From: Gremmenia infestans
Lineage: Eukaryota; Ascomycota; Leotiomycetes; Helotiales; Hamatocanthoscyphaceae
Direction: 5' to 3'
DNA length: 64,000 nucleotides
Assembly: GCA_032629725.1 (NCBI GenBank)
Contig: JAFEVB010000037.1
Span: 800,088 to 864,087 of the forward strand
Positions 1 through 11,891 of the stretch are shown piece after piece. The translations under genes and the position numbers were made by a program. How positions within the stretch are numbered: the stretch's first letter is position 1; each line of letters opens with the position of its first letter. The notes below the pieces were generated by a model. The model searched no databases. It was not told where the DNA came from and was given only the letters and a program-made list of their open reading frames with translations.

Positions 1-216
1 ACGTAGCAGAAGTTGGCTTGTTGCAACATGCCACAAAGAACGGAGTGCAAGGCTAATATACAAAATGGAACGCTGGAGGAGGTTGAGGTAGGGGTGAGCT
101 GAGGTGAGGTGAGGACCGCGAGGGAAGCCAATTTCCAGCGCAGTGCTCGCTAAATTTCCAGGGTGTGCCACTAAACTTTCAGCGACTTGGTCAGCTGCTT
201 ATGTAAATACCACTTA

Positions 217-241
217 ACGCGTCTCTCTTCCCTCGACGCGT
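217..241 (+). promoter_or_regulatory. Two MluI cell-cycle boxes upstream of MSH3
   Basis: ACGCGT occurs at 217-222 and again at 236-241, 36-60 bases before the MSH3 start codon. ACGCGT is the MCB element bound by the MBF complex at G1/S in yeasts, which drives replication and repair genes. Two copies 19 bp apart beside a mismatch-repair gene fit that role. Function here is inferred from the motif only. Confidence 0.5.
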
Positions 242-276
242 TACCCAATTCTACAACTTTTGTCCTTCGAAGCCCA

Positions 277-3200
277 ATGATCAAAATGGGGAAACCAACT
301 CCTACCTCAAGCAAGCAACAATCTATCTCGAGCTTCTTTACGCCCAAAACCGTGAACGGACTCTCGAAATCACAGCCATCCCAAGCTTCACAAACGCCCC
401 CGGCGCGCGGGAGTTCTGATGTAAACGATGTCCTCCACAATGAGAACGACGAAGAGCCCCTCCAGTCCATCACAAATGGAGCTTCAAAGAGACCAGTAGC
501 GGAGGATGCGGATGACAGACCATCGAAGCGGGTCAGGAATGAAGAACCAAGCACAGATGCGCAGAGCAGTGGCTTCTTCTCCGCAGTACCACCTCGACAG
601 ACCTCCCAGGCGAAACCCTCCCCACGCACCGAACGATACCTGTACAATAGCTCAAGTCAAATTGCAGGCGTCGAGTCTATACCGGAAGAAGAGGAGGACG
701 ATCAAGCTACCAAGGCCAAGAAGGAGGAACTGCACAAGAAGTTCGTGAAGAAGCTGGGACATCCAGACAGTCTCAAGCGAAGGTATCAAGCTCCCGAGGA
801 AACGGCAGACGCTGAGGGAGACGAAGATGAGGAGGATGAAATTCCAGCTCCTGCAAAGACCAAGAAGAAGGGAGCTAAGACGGGAAAGTTAACGCCTCTG
901 GAGTTGCAAGTTCTCGACATCAAGAGGAAGCATATGGATACACTGTTGATAGTGGAGGTGGGCTACAAATTCAAGTTCTTTGGCGAAGATGCAAGAGAGG
1001 CGGCAAAAGTATTGAGCATAGTGTGTATACCAGGGAAATTCAGATACGATGAGCGTACGTTGTCCCTGTTGGCTATGAATGAGCCCCCCGCCTGACTTCT
1101 TTATAGACCCATCCGAGGCCCACCTCGACCGTTTTGCCTCAGCAAGTATCCCCACCCATAGATTACCCGTACACGCAAGGAGGTTGGTTCAAGCTGGACA
1201 CAAAATTGGAGTTGTCAGGCAAATTGAGACTGCTGCTTTGAAAAAGGCAGGAGACAATCGGAATGCACCCTTCATACGGAAGCTCACCAACGTCTATACG
1301 AAAGGCACATATATCGATGATATGGAAGAGCTTGAACAACCAGGTGATACCTCTAGTGGTGCTCCAAAAACAGGATATCTGCTGTGTATTACCGAGACAA
1401 AAGCGAAAGGATTGGGGACTGATGAGAAGGTCGATGTTGGCATCCTGGCCGTTCAGCCTGCAACTGGAGATATTATCTATGACACTTTTGAGGACGGATT
1501 TATGCGGAACGAGCTCGAAACACGACTACTCCATATCTCACCATGCGAATTTTTGATAGTGGGAGATCTTACAAAAGCTACGGACAAGCTTGTACAACAT
1601 CTTTCAGGTAGCAGCACCAATGTCTTCGGAGATCGAATTCGTGTTGAGCGCGTGGGTAAGAAGAAGACTATGGCCACTGAAGCATACTCTCATGTTGCCC
1701 AATTTTATGCCGACAAGCTCAAGAAGAACGAAGAGACGGGCAACGAGAGAGAGCAAAATCTCCTCGACAAGGTTCTCAAACTAGAAGAGTCAGTCACGAT
1801 ATGTCTATCGGCAATGATCACCCACATGACCGAGTACGGGCTTGAGCACGTCTTCGACCTAACAAAGTATTTTCAATCCTTCAGCGCCCGCTCTCACATG
1901 TTGCTCAACGGAAACACTCTTACCAGCCTCGAGATCTATACCAACCAAACAGACCACACTGAGAAAGGCAGTCTCTTCTGGACTCTCGACAAAACCAAAA
2001 CCCGATTCGGCCAACGTCTACTCCGCAAATGGGTCGGGCAGCCTTTGCTCGAAAAAGACCACCTCGAAGACCGCGTCTCCGCAGTGGAAGAGCTCAAAGA
2101 CGGGCACCAAACCCCCAGAGTGGACCAACTCCACGCGTTGCTCCGAAACATCAAATCCGATCTCGAACGCAGTCTAATCCGCATCTACTATGGAAAATGC
2201 ACACGTCCGGAGCTTCTCACGGCCTTGCAAACACTGCAACGCATTGGCAATGAATTCGCCCACGTGAAAACCGCTTCAGATACTGGTTTCAAATCTCCGC
2301 TCATCAGCAACGCCATCGCATCTCTGCCCACGATATTGGAGACTGTGATATCCTTCCTAGAGAAACTCAATGCCGAAGCCGCGCGAAAAGACGACAAATA
2401 CGCCTTCTTCCGCGAAGATCACGAAACAGAGTCCATCAGCGACCACAAATTAGGAATCTGCGCCATAGAGCAAGACCTCGATGCGCATCGCTCAGAAGCA
2501 ACATCGAAGCTGAAGAACCACCGCCCCGTATCCTACGTAACGGTAGCTGGCATCGAGTATCTAATTGAAGTGCCCAACAACGAATTAAAGAACGTCCCTG
2601 CATCATGGATGAAGATATCAGGCACGAAGAAACTGAGTCGTTTCCATACGCCTGAAGTTGTTCGATTGCTGAGGGAGCGGGATCAGCACAAGGAATCCCT
2701 ATCTTCAGCCTGCGATGTCGCCTTCTCGGCCTTGTTAGCGGAAATATCAGCATCCTACACCCCCCTCCGCGATGCCATTTCATCCCTCTCCCTCCTCGAC
2801 GCTCTGCTTTCGCTCTCAACCGTTGCTTTGTTCCCAGGCTACTGCAAGCCGACTTTCATTTCCTCGCCCTGTGCATCTATAACCATCAAGGACGGTCGGC
2901 ATCCTATGGTCGAACAGCTCCTCTCGAGCGCATACATCCCCAACTCCACATCCCTCTCAGAAACACAACGCGCGTTGCTTATCACCGGACCAAATATGGG
3001 CGGCAAGTCTAGCTACGTCAGACAAGTAGCACTCATCTGCATCATGGCGCAAATCGGCTCGTTCGTGCCGGCCAGCTCGGCTTGCTTGTCCCTCCTAGAC
3101 GGCATCTACACAAGAATGGGAGCTTTCGACTCGCTGTTCACAAATCAGAGTACGTTCATGGTTGAACTGTCCGAAACCTCTTCGATTCTCAAGTCGGCGA

Positions 3201-3673
3201 CAAGTAGGAGTCTTGTAATCCTAGATGAGCTAGGAAGGGGGACTAGTACGCATGATGGCGTGGCGATTGCGGGCGCTGTGCTGGATTATGTGGTTCGAGA
3301 GACAAAGTGTGCTTGCTTGTTTATTACCCATTATCAGACGTTGGCCGGTGTGGCAAGGGCGTTTGAAAAGGATGGGGAACTGAGGAATGTCCATATGAAA
3401 TTTAGTGCTCAGGTGGGAGGGGATGGGGAGGAAGAGATTACGTTCTTGTATGAAGTGGGTGAAGGAGTGGCGCATCGCTCATATGGGCTTAATGTTGCAA
3501 AATTGGCCCGAGTACCGAAGCCAGTGCTGGACACTGCAATACTGAAGTCACATGAGATGGAGAGGGAAACCAAGCAGAAGAAGCTGGGCAGTCTGTCAAG
3601 AATGATTGCCAATGTATTTGAGAGTAATGCCGATCAGTTTGATCAGCTGGTGAGCGGCATAGAGCAACTCTAA
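277..3673 (+). CDS. MSH3: DNA mismatch repair protein MSH3
   Basis: This is the MutS-homologue subunit that pairs with MSH2 (MutS-beta) to recognise insertion/deletion loops in nuclear DNA. There are two exons, 277-1054 and 1107-3673, with a 52-bp intron (GTACGT donor, TATAG acceptor) that restores the conserved reading FRYDEHPSEAH; 1114 aa, normal for fungal MSH3. The N-terminus has a PCNA-interacting box Q14-x2-I17-x2-F20-F21, then a low-complexity linker. The mismatch-binding MutS-I region starts near residue 235. The ATPase domain shows Walker A GPNMGGKS (about 886) and Walker B LVILDELGRG (about 961). ATG 277 is chosen; a second in-frame ATG lies at 286. The intron alone splits what otherwise looks like two overlapping frames. 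Two MCB boxes lie just upstream. Confidence 0.96.
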
Positions 3674-3923
3674 GGCTGCGGTTATGATACAACGAGGGGT
3701 AAAAGCAACGTTGAGCAAATAGTAATGTAGACCCAATAATCCGTACCATTCGTGTACTCGTTCCATGGAAAAGTTTATGTCGTGAATGTAAAGGAAGGAA
3801 CTCCGAATATAGAAAAGCCAATAAAACAAATAATGTTACGTCCTTTGATAATATCATGTTCCCCGTAACGCCGTAGACCGTGAATAGAGCGTCTTGATGA
3901 ATAATTGGAGAATTGCAGATAGT

Positions 3924-6064
3924 TCAGTTGTCATTCATGCCAGAAGCAGAAGCGGAAACGGATGCTGATCCGAATCCAGATCCAGATCCACTTTTGGCTT
4001 TTCCGGATTGATTCCTGGGCCGAGCACGAGCTGGCTGGGCAGTCTGTGTCGAGTCCGCGTAGGGGTTGGGGGCAAAAGCAGGGGAGAACTTGACATCATT
4101 GAAAGGATTATGATGATCACCGTATCCGAATGTACCAGCGTAGGCATGGTTATAAAGTGGGTTAAAAGAGGGATTGTAGAATACCTGAGAAGGGTAGACG
4201 TGGGAAGGATAAGAAGCTGACTGGCGATTATGCATGTGAGAGTGCATGTTTTCCTTTCCCAGACCGCGAGCTGGGATGGCCTTTGGAACAGGGGTCGGTG
4301 AAATATGGCTGATAGTCGTTGAATTGTTTTGATAAAGAGGTAAACCGTTGTTCGGTAAATCGAAACTACACGAAGGTCAGTAATGTAGTCTCAGTAGTAG
4401 GCTATGGCTACATACCGATGATCCTCCAATGAGCTCTCTGTTTGACCTTTTGGATTTAGCTGGTGGGACTGAAGTGGCGCTTGTTGCAAGCATACCTGAC
4501 GGACTCTCCCCAGGAGCATCTTGAAACACTCCCATGGTAGGCTTCTTCTTCAAGCCACCCATAGTCATCTTGAACTCTTCTTCTTCTTCGGTGGTTGGAG
4601 CAAAATTCTGCCCAAAAGCCGGACCAGGAGCCAATGGATTGAGATGAGGTACTGGCTTGCGGAATAATCCGACAGCGGGGACATTTTCATTCATAAGTGC
4701 GTACTGTTTCTGGGGGCTCTTGCCGGCCGCTTTTTTTGACCGAGAAGCACGAAGACGAGGGGCATTGATACTAACTTCCGAGAAAGTTGGCTTGCGAGAC
4801 CGACGCTGCCTCTTGGGAGTGGGATCTTTAGCCTGTAGGGCGTTAGAATAAGCGACAAAATCAGTTGGATCTAGTTGTATTTGTGTGTCCAAGATGTGAC
4901 GAGTGTAAGAACAAAAAAGGTAATACTGGAACACATACCGGACTCTCTGCATCAGAAAGAGGACCGAAGATATCTCTGGACGCCCTGAACTCGCCATCTG
5001 CAAAGTAACTAATCTCAGCTGGCTCAATCTCAGCCGATCTGGCTTTCATCTGCCTCATAACGTTGACATCCTTACGCTGGTTCCTCATTCTCTTCATCTC
5101 TGGGGTAGCGGAATCGAAAAGATCCATGCCTGGCCAAAGTGCACCCTTGAGTTGAGCACTGTCCGGTATCTTATCTCCGTTCTTCGACTTCTTTTCGATG
5201 GTGAGCCTGGATGGGGTCTTGAGTCTGATTGGTTTGTCAGTACCTTGATGTCTGCATAATGAAATCATATGTGGGATAGACTTACTTTGGATCGAGCAGC
5301 CGACCTACTGGAGACTCACTATCCGCAAAGTTTGGTACTCGGCGTCGAACAGTTGGGGTATCGTAGAGGGAGCTGACTCCCCAGTCATCCTCCATAGACA
5401 CGGATTCTTTGCTTTTTGCCGAGTTGTATGGGTGCATAAGAGGAACAGGAGCTCGGAAGAGAGGGGTGCTATCTAGAGTAGGTTCGTAGGCAACTTCTTC
5501 TTTTTTGACCTTTGGAGAAACAGCTTTTAGTATAAATATTCCGCAAGATGAATTCTAAAAACAGGTGTGGCTGATACTCACCGGAGATCTGGAAGCATTG
5601 GAAAGCCTGCTCTTTTTATCCTTGTTTCTCTTCTTCTGGTCCTTTGTAGCAAGTCGATCAGATAGCAGAGTATCCAGGTTATTGTCGCTGTACCATAGTT
5701 CGTACTCGTCGACCTTGTCTTTTGCGTGTTGCTCTCCTTGGGAGCGAATCTTGAGCTTAAAAAGGGCAGCTAGGTGGGATTTCGAAGATATGTGGGTAAG
5801 CAGATGCGAGATGTCGGAGAATTTAGGACTCTTTGGGCAAAGACTGCAAATGAGCGGGACAGAGCATCCAACCTTCATCTTTGGAGGCATATTGGCAGTT
5901 TCTGCTGAAGGCTTTGCGTTAGCTGCTGGAACTGGAGGATGGTAAACATGATGATCAATTGGAGCTGGTTCGAACAAAGCTGGGTCCAACAGGAAAGGGT
6001 CCAGATAAGTGGGAAGATCAGGCGCTATAGCTTGGAGGAGAGCGTACACATCAGGGTAGTGCAT
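3924..6064 (-). CDS. Conserved fungal C2H2-type zinc-finger protein, unknown function
   Basis: I do not recognise a named orthologue. Proposed exons on the minus strand: 6064-5582, 5509-5286, 5224-4939, 4832-4447 or 4832-4416, and 4365-3924. Introns at 5510-5581 (branch TACTAAA), 5225-5285 and 4833-4938 (branch TTCTAAC) join in frame. The product is about 606 aa. A single Cys2-His2 finger (CSLC ... H ... H) lies near residues 69-98, followed by basic, low-complexity sequence, a conserved-looking block around ISYFADGEF, and a tail rich in Asn/Pro/Tyr ending in Gly-Ser and Ala-Ser runs. The start at 6064 has A at -3; an upstream in-frame ATG at 6187 has a poorer context. The last splice junction is unresolved: the best donor (GTATGT at 4415) with the best acceptor (4366) shifts frame, while a weaker donor at 4446 keeps it. 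Confidence 0.7.
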
Positions 6065-6187
6065 TTTGGGCGGGGTGGAATGATATTGAATGAAGGGGTA
6101 TGGGTGAATGTGCTTTTGGTTGTGAAGAAGGCTTGTCTTGGAGGTCTGGTCTGTTGGTAGATATTCTGCAGGAGATGTCTTTGACAT

Positions 6188-7803
6188 TCGTTGACGGGAG
6201 ATGCAGATGGTAGGTGTGTTCCAGCTCTCAATTTGCCAGTGAGCCGCGTGTGAAGGGAGAGGTGCAGACTATTTTGCGTCCTGTAGCAGGGAGGAAGATG
6301 TGGCAGAGTAGAGGTACGCATATCCCATGGCTTGTGAGGCATTCAGCAAGACCTGCAAAGGAGGTATCATTGGAGGATACCAGCATGATAGTTGAAGTTA
6401 GGCCAGTTGAATCTGATCTGTGCAAAGTGGTGTATGGAAAGCAGCGGATGCGAATATCGAGGTATGTGTGATACCGGGAGAGGAAACCGAGGCCGGGAAT
6501 AGATGAACCGCACACCGCCCACGTACCTGTTCAATGGATATATAGTACCTAGGTACCCGTAGTTCTACAATGTTCAGTGGCTGCCTGGATTACAGCTGGT
6601 CGGTAGTGAACGATCACTCTCGTCGCTGCTGCTGAACGGATGGCAAGGTAGCTATCCTCAATCGCAACTGCTCGAGTGTCAGTATCAGTATCAGTATCGG
6701 TATCCGCTTGCATCGCTACTTCTTGGCCGAGAAGAACGAAGCAATCCATACAAATTGCGGCTTGCCTGTTGGAGTCGGGTGTAAATAAACAGAGACGCAA
6801 GGACGTACCGTACTTGCAATCAGCAATGCGAAGAAGACGCAAATGGAAATGCAAACATTTGGCTGACCCGAGCAAGAGGGAGGCAGCCGAGTCGTGTTGG
6901 GAGGAAGTGTCGGGGTGGGTGAGGGAAGGAGGCAAGGAAAGAAGTTCGGAGGAGAAGAAGACGACTTGGAGACAAGGAGAGCTCGCTTGGCCTTGGCGTA
7001 CTTTTCAACGAGGAAGGAACATAGGGGAGAGGACTAACATGGAAAAACACGTCCGAATATTATTTGTATAATGTTCACGAGTTGCAGAAAGTCTGGGACT
7101 TTAAAACAGGAGAATTGATTGTTCCATTTGACTAATAGCTGCAATCATCATGGCCAAAGCCGTCTTTGGCTGCTACTATCATCCGCCTTCGAAGCGGCAA
7201 GAAATTCATGCCTTCCCACCTCTCAGAGACAGGTTGCAAGCGTGATACTACAGAAAACTACAAACCTCAGGGCTAGCGTTCGAGGAGGCATGGTCGGAGA
7301 AATACGTTGAGTAGATACGTATTACTATCTCCGAACAATAGAGTATTTCTTGAGAAGTAGCTGAAGAAACGTCCCGATGATATTTCGAGCCAACTGAAGG
7401 AAAGCAAAGACTGTTGAGACAGGAAAGATGTATCATTAGCTTTTGAGAAATCAAACTAAAGAACAAGTATGCTTTCTCTCAAAACCAGTGAACTTATTCT
7501 TCTCCTGCCTTGTATCCTTCCAACCACGAGTTACGGTTTATGTATCGGTAGTAGGTTATTAGATGGCAGGAGATTTTGTATAGAGATAGAATAACGTCAA
7601 GAATACCATTGACTTAACATTACTGGCAGTAAGAGGATCGACGTCACATAAGAAAAGTGTCAGGTTATGGATCCATGATATTCATCAAGTCATCAAAAGT
7701 CGTATTACTTTGCACCAAGCACTCGCTCGACTACTTTCTTTGGCATGCAGCTATATTCAGATCAGTATGCAGAGCACAGAAACTTCCGGGACAAAGCCAC
7801 TTA
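6188..7803. other. Intergenic region, 1.6 kb, no supported gene
   Basis: This lies upstream of the zinc-finger gene and downstream of BET2. Open frames here are short, overlap each other on both strands and lack recognisable protein features. It contains an AGTATC microsatellite at 6679-6704. A purine-rich tract runs from about 6880 to 6975. Confidence 0.6.
6679..6704. repeat. AGTATC microsatellite
   Basis: There are about four imperfect copies of a six-base unit (TCAGTA/TCGGTA) in tandem. It gives short Ser-Val/Asp-Thr repeats in the shadow frames, which explains their odd composition. Confidence 0.8.
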
Positions 7804-8938
7804 CTAGACAGGGTCAACCTCCTCCACGCCAGGATATCCAAGCAATGATAACCCAGCAATTCCAAATACCGTGTGGAAAACATCAACCATATCACCCGGA
7901 CGGTCAGCAAGACCGCCTTCTTTCGGATCCTGCTTCTTGTCAGCATATATCTCCAAATATCGTCCATGTACACTCACTTGGCACTTCAAGATAAACTCCG
8001 TCAACTTCCGCCCATCAATCCAATGCAGCCGTCCAATCATCGCCAGACTACTCGCAACCCACCAACTATAGCACACATCCTCAAGCTTTTCCGGCCTCCC
8101 ATTTAGCCCACCAGCATCCACTTGTCTTTCGCTAAGCCATCTGCCCAGCTTATCTCCATTTACAACGTCCAATCGTCCAGCAATGCTCAACGCTCCAAGA
8201 CACGTGAAGATTTGGCCGGAATGCGATTCGGCCCCCGGGCTAACTCCATATCCACCATCGAAATTCGCACATGAGATGATGTAGTCGACTGCTTTATTGA
8301 CGTCTACCAGGTCCAGCAGATGTAGAAGGGACAAGGCGTTCAGGGCATCGTAAAGGAATCGTGTATCTTCTTCTCCCCATTCATCACCCGCAAATGTCCC
8401 TGTTCCTCGATTCTGAAGGGCGGCAATATCTATATTCCAGACAGTCCATCAGCATAAACCCTTCCGCGCCTCGGAGAACAGGACGGGGCGTACATTTCCC
8501 CACACCCAGCTTTCCTCCCCCCTTCCCCCTCTCCTCCAACACATCCAGCGCATCCACAGTAGCAAGTACCTGCACCGCACTGACCGTATACAACAAATGC
8601 GCATCGTGTCCAGGCGCCGCCCCAAACCCTCCATCTTCGGTCTGGCAGCTGAGCACAAAATCAATTGTTTCCTCTCGCGGTAGGGCATCTGGTCTCCCCA
8701 TTAAATGCAGCGCTGTCAATCCCCAGTACAAGCCATTAAGTCGTAGGTGTTCGGTGAGCCAGTACTCGATTTCGTCTTTACGCTGCGAGCATTTAGTAAT
8801 AGAGCAGACAACAGGAGAGGCAGGAAATACGGTGTCGAGGCTTTGGATATATTTTACATGCGGCTCAATAGCTAGCTGGAGCTCCTCTGGCAGAGCAGAA
8901 GAGCTTCCTGCACGGCCTGGTCCTGATACCAAGGACAT
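7804..8938 (-). CDS. BET2: Geranylgeranyl transferase type II beta subunit
   Basis: This is the catalytic beta subunit of Rab geranylgeranyltransferase, which prenylates C-terminal cysteines of Rab/Ypt GTPases presented by REP in the cytosol. Exons are 8938-8494, 8429-7978 and 7929-7804. The first intron (64 bp, GTACGC...TATAG) joins GK to YIAALQNRGTGTF. The second (48 bp) is a multiple of three with no stop, so an unspliced message would add 16 residues. The prenyltransferase alpha-alpha barrel repeats are visible, including the Gly-Gly-Phe/Tyr-Gly type motifs DGGFGAAPG and FDGGYGVSPG. The zinc site is formed by the D in TFAGDEWGEEDTRF, the C in DVCYSWW and the H in VDVFHTVFG. ATG 8938 gives the usual MSL start; longer readings begin with TTG. 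Confidence 0.93.
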
Positions 8939-9436
8939 ATCTATTGTGGAATTTGGAGTTGGAGCTGTTTGCCTAAATTGGAAGAGGGGATGTCGTAACA
9001 AGTGGGGAATTTGGTGCCATTCCTGAGCCAATCAAATGCCTGGACAACCTTGTCTTGCTCAAGTCATGTCTCGCATGCCTTTATATCTTCATAATTACAC
9101 GATACGGTGTACCAAACACTCTTCTCTCGATATAAGATTTCCCTTCCATAGTATACACCTGTAAATAGCTTCTCCCTCCTTCTTAGTAAGTGCTCGGGGA
9201 CTTCTTTACTCCTAATCCTCATTGCTGAACGGCTCGGGGTTTGAGAAGTCCCGACTGACAACCTCTGAATTGGCCATCGACGAGCACTGCGCGTTCCCCA
9301 TTCTTTTCTTTATACGTCTCTTGTTACTTTCTCGAGCTCTCCAAGTAGTTCAGCAAAAGTAATTGCAACATCCAAATTCCCTAACAGCTGAAAAAGACGT
9401 ATTCTTATCTTACAGTATCCCTACGCGATCACAATC
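8939..9436. promoter_or_regulatory. Shared divergent promoter region of BET2 and the GGCT-like gene
   Basis: About 500 bp separate two head-to-head genes, so both promoters must lie here. No TATA box or known factor site stands out to me. Confidence 0.5.
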
Positions 9437-10447
9437 ATGGCAATCCCACAAGCAGAAACCTTAAGCTCCGGCCAGCAACTGTACGGCTCCCTCCAAGAGC
9501 TCTGGAAAATCCAGACTTCCTCATCTGCCGCAGTCCGTCCTAAACTCCCACAAACCTCAAGTTCACGCCTCGCGTCCACTTCAAATGAAAAGACAATCCT
9601 CTATCTAGCCTACGGATCCAATCTCTCCGCCCAAACCTTCCTCGGAAATCGTGGCATCAAACCCCTCTCCGCAATAAACGCCCACATCCCTTCTCTCTCC
9701 CTGAGCTTCGACCTCCCCGGAATCCCCTATATCGAGCCCTGTTTCGCCAACACACGGTACCGCGACACCAACGCCTCCCCTCTTACAAACGATGACTACC
9801 ACAAAGACCGCTGGCACAAAGGCCTCATCGGCGTCGTCTATGAAGTAACACCCGAAGACTACCGCACAATAATAGCGACCGAGGGCGGAGGAGCAAGCTA
9901 TCAAGATGTAATCGTGCCCTGCTACACTCTCCCTCCGGGCCTCAAAACCGTCGACCCTGAACCCAAGGGCTCCCCATTCATGGCACACACCCTTTTCTCG
10001 CCCCGCTCTTCAGACAACGGACGTCTGCAGCGTCCCGATCCATCATACGCGCAGGCGTCTGCACGATACATGAAGCTTATTACGGACGGCGGCGAAGAAC
10101 ATTCGTTGCCTGCTGATTATATGGCTTTTCTATATAATATCCGCAGCTATACGATTACGACGTATAGGCAAAAAGCAGGGCAAGCGCTGTTTTTGGCGGT
10201 GTGGAGCCCTTTTCTCTTGGCGATATTGGGGTTGGGGCAGAAGCTTGCGGATGGCGATGGAAGAGTGCCGGTATGGTTTGCGAAGGTGACTGCCTTGATC
10301 TTTATAGGGATGTGGGGTAGCTATGATATGTTGTATAAGAAAGCGTTTGGGGATGGAGAGAGGACTATTGGTGATACGGATGAGGGTGGGGATGAGGAGA
10401 GTGGGATAGGAAGCCGGTGGTGTGAGAAGGGGGACATTACCCTTTAG
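9437..10447 (+). CDS. Gamma-glutamylcyclotransferase-like protein with C-terminal membrane segments
   Basis: A single exon of 336 aa. The GGCT fold is marked by the substrate-loop motif LAYGSNLS at about residue 55. A candidate catalytic Glu, E149, lies in ATEGGGASYQ, matching the Glu-Gly ... Tyr pattern of the family. Such enzymes release 5-oxoproline from gamma-glutamyl compounds in glutathione turnover. The C-terminal third is unlike soluble GGCT: two hydrophobic stretches (about 249-270 and 280-300) flank a short loop, followed by an acidic cytosolic tail. It is therefore probably membrane-anchored. Family assignment rests on the motifs; substrate is not known. Confidence 0.8.
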   Translation: MAIPQAETLSSGQQLYGSLQELWKIQTSSSAAVRPKLPQTSSSRLASTSNEKTILYLAYGSNLSAQTFLGNRGIKPLSAINAHIPSLSLSFDLPGIPYIEPCFANTRYRDTNASPLTNDDYHKDRWHKGLIGVVYEVTPEDYRTIIATEGGGASYQDVIVPCYTLPPGLKTVDPEPKGSPFMAHTLFSPRSSDNGRLQRPDPSYAQASARYMKLITDGGEEHSLPADYMAFLYNIRSYTITTYRQKAGQALFLAVWSPFLLAILGLGQKLADGDGRVPVWFAKVTALIFIGMWGSYDMLYKKAFGDGERTIGDTDEGGDEESGIGSRWCEKGDITL

Positions 10448-11891
10448 TCAGGAAATGAGTATTTGGCTTGATCCCTTTCTTTACGCTACTGAGTTTCCTA
10501 AACTATAGGACCTCATAGATGGACCGGAAAGATGCCAGATGCTACACGACTTCTCGGCAATACGGTCCCGTAATGGCTCGACATCCTACGAAAGTCACTA
10601 CTCGCTTGTTGAGCCATCTCACTACCGACCCGGAGCAGCCGTCAGGTCATCTTGCCATTCAACGGCATCTCTAGTCAATCCATGGCGGAAGAGGCCATGA
10701 ATGACCGTATCAACATGAGCCCACAGCTTTTTCGGATTGGTAGCTCTGAGCACCTTCTAGGTATCCTAGCAGGACGAAGGAACAAAAGTCACCCTCGAGG
10801 ACAAGGTCAATGATATGAAAAATGTTGAATTTGGTGCATTGCCATCGACGATCGCGCTTGGACGTTGTCAGTTAAATGTCTTGTCTGGTTTCTAGCTTTG
10901 GAAGATCTTCAACGGACCAATTCGAGTGTATGCTCCAACAATGGTGATTCCGTCGTAGCGCCGTTTTCGATCGCTTGATGCATCTTGAACACGAAATATC
11001 TATGCTCAGTTGTGCTCATCCGATTTCGGGCTACGCTTGGAGTGAAGAGGGCTTACTTCTCCAGAGATCATCTCCAAGATCTCGTCGCCCAGTCAGCGGA
11101 ACCGTAGCTTGAACTATGCTCGGATGACCAAAAAAGAATCATTGGAAGAGGGACAAGAAGCCATGACGGGCATGCAGTGCGAGGTTGCCAACTCTGTGGA
11201 ACCTAAGGACTCTCATGTACTTGATTATCTATTGTGATGATGTTGTGAACAAGTTGTGGTTAATCTTGTGATGTGAAATAGCGAGGCTCCTTGCCTGGGA
11301 AAGGTCTCTGCGTGCCATTCACTTTCATACCTTACAGCGCGTTGGAAACATTACTTATTTGCTTCACAGAGGTCTCAATCTAGGATCCGCTTTGCAACCC
11401 TTGCAGCATGGTGTGTCAAAACTTCATCTCAGCGTCAGTCGAGTCGTATCTAGCGCGCTTTCTTCTCCTGTTATTAACTAGCGCCTGCGATTCTACTTTT
11501 TCGTATCTCTCTATCTCGCGAAGACTTTGTTGGGTACGCAGTTGAGAACGGGCGGCTGAATTGGGCCTAGAGGAATCATGCTGTCTCCCAATGTCTTATC
11601 AAGTCTCTCTTCTCTTGCATCAGCCTAAGTTTAAGGCGACCAGCTTCATGGTCCGTAAACCTCACTAGCTCGCTGCCAGTGAAACCCGGTTGCCGTTTAA
11701 GAAACAAATAGTCAAGACCGAATATATATATTGCAAGAATCCCTCCTTTCATACTCCCCCATACATAAAGCATATCCTTAGACATTTCCTCTATTACTCA
11801 TACACGAAATGAGTGGCGATTACCTCCTCAATAATTATAAGGAACACTCTTCCCTCTTTCAGCTACCCCTTTCAGTCCCCTTCACCTCATC
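10448..11891. other. Intergenic region, 1.4 kb, no supported gene
   Basis: No frame longer than about 70 codons and no recognisable domain is seen. The sequence is of ordinary base composition, so a decayed gene is possible but I cannot identify one. A 69-codon minus-strand frame at 11576-11785 is not supported by anything beyond its length. Confidence 0.5.

Noticed and set aside
171..647. A 158-codon frame antisense to MSH3
   Set aside because: It mirrors the coding frame of the MSH3 5' end and has no protein-like features.
11576..11785. A 69-codon minus-strand frame starting with ATG
   Set aside because: Short and isolated, with no recognisable features; consistent with chance.
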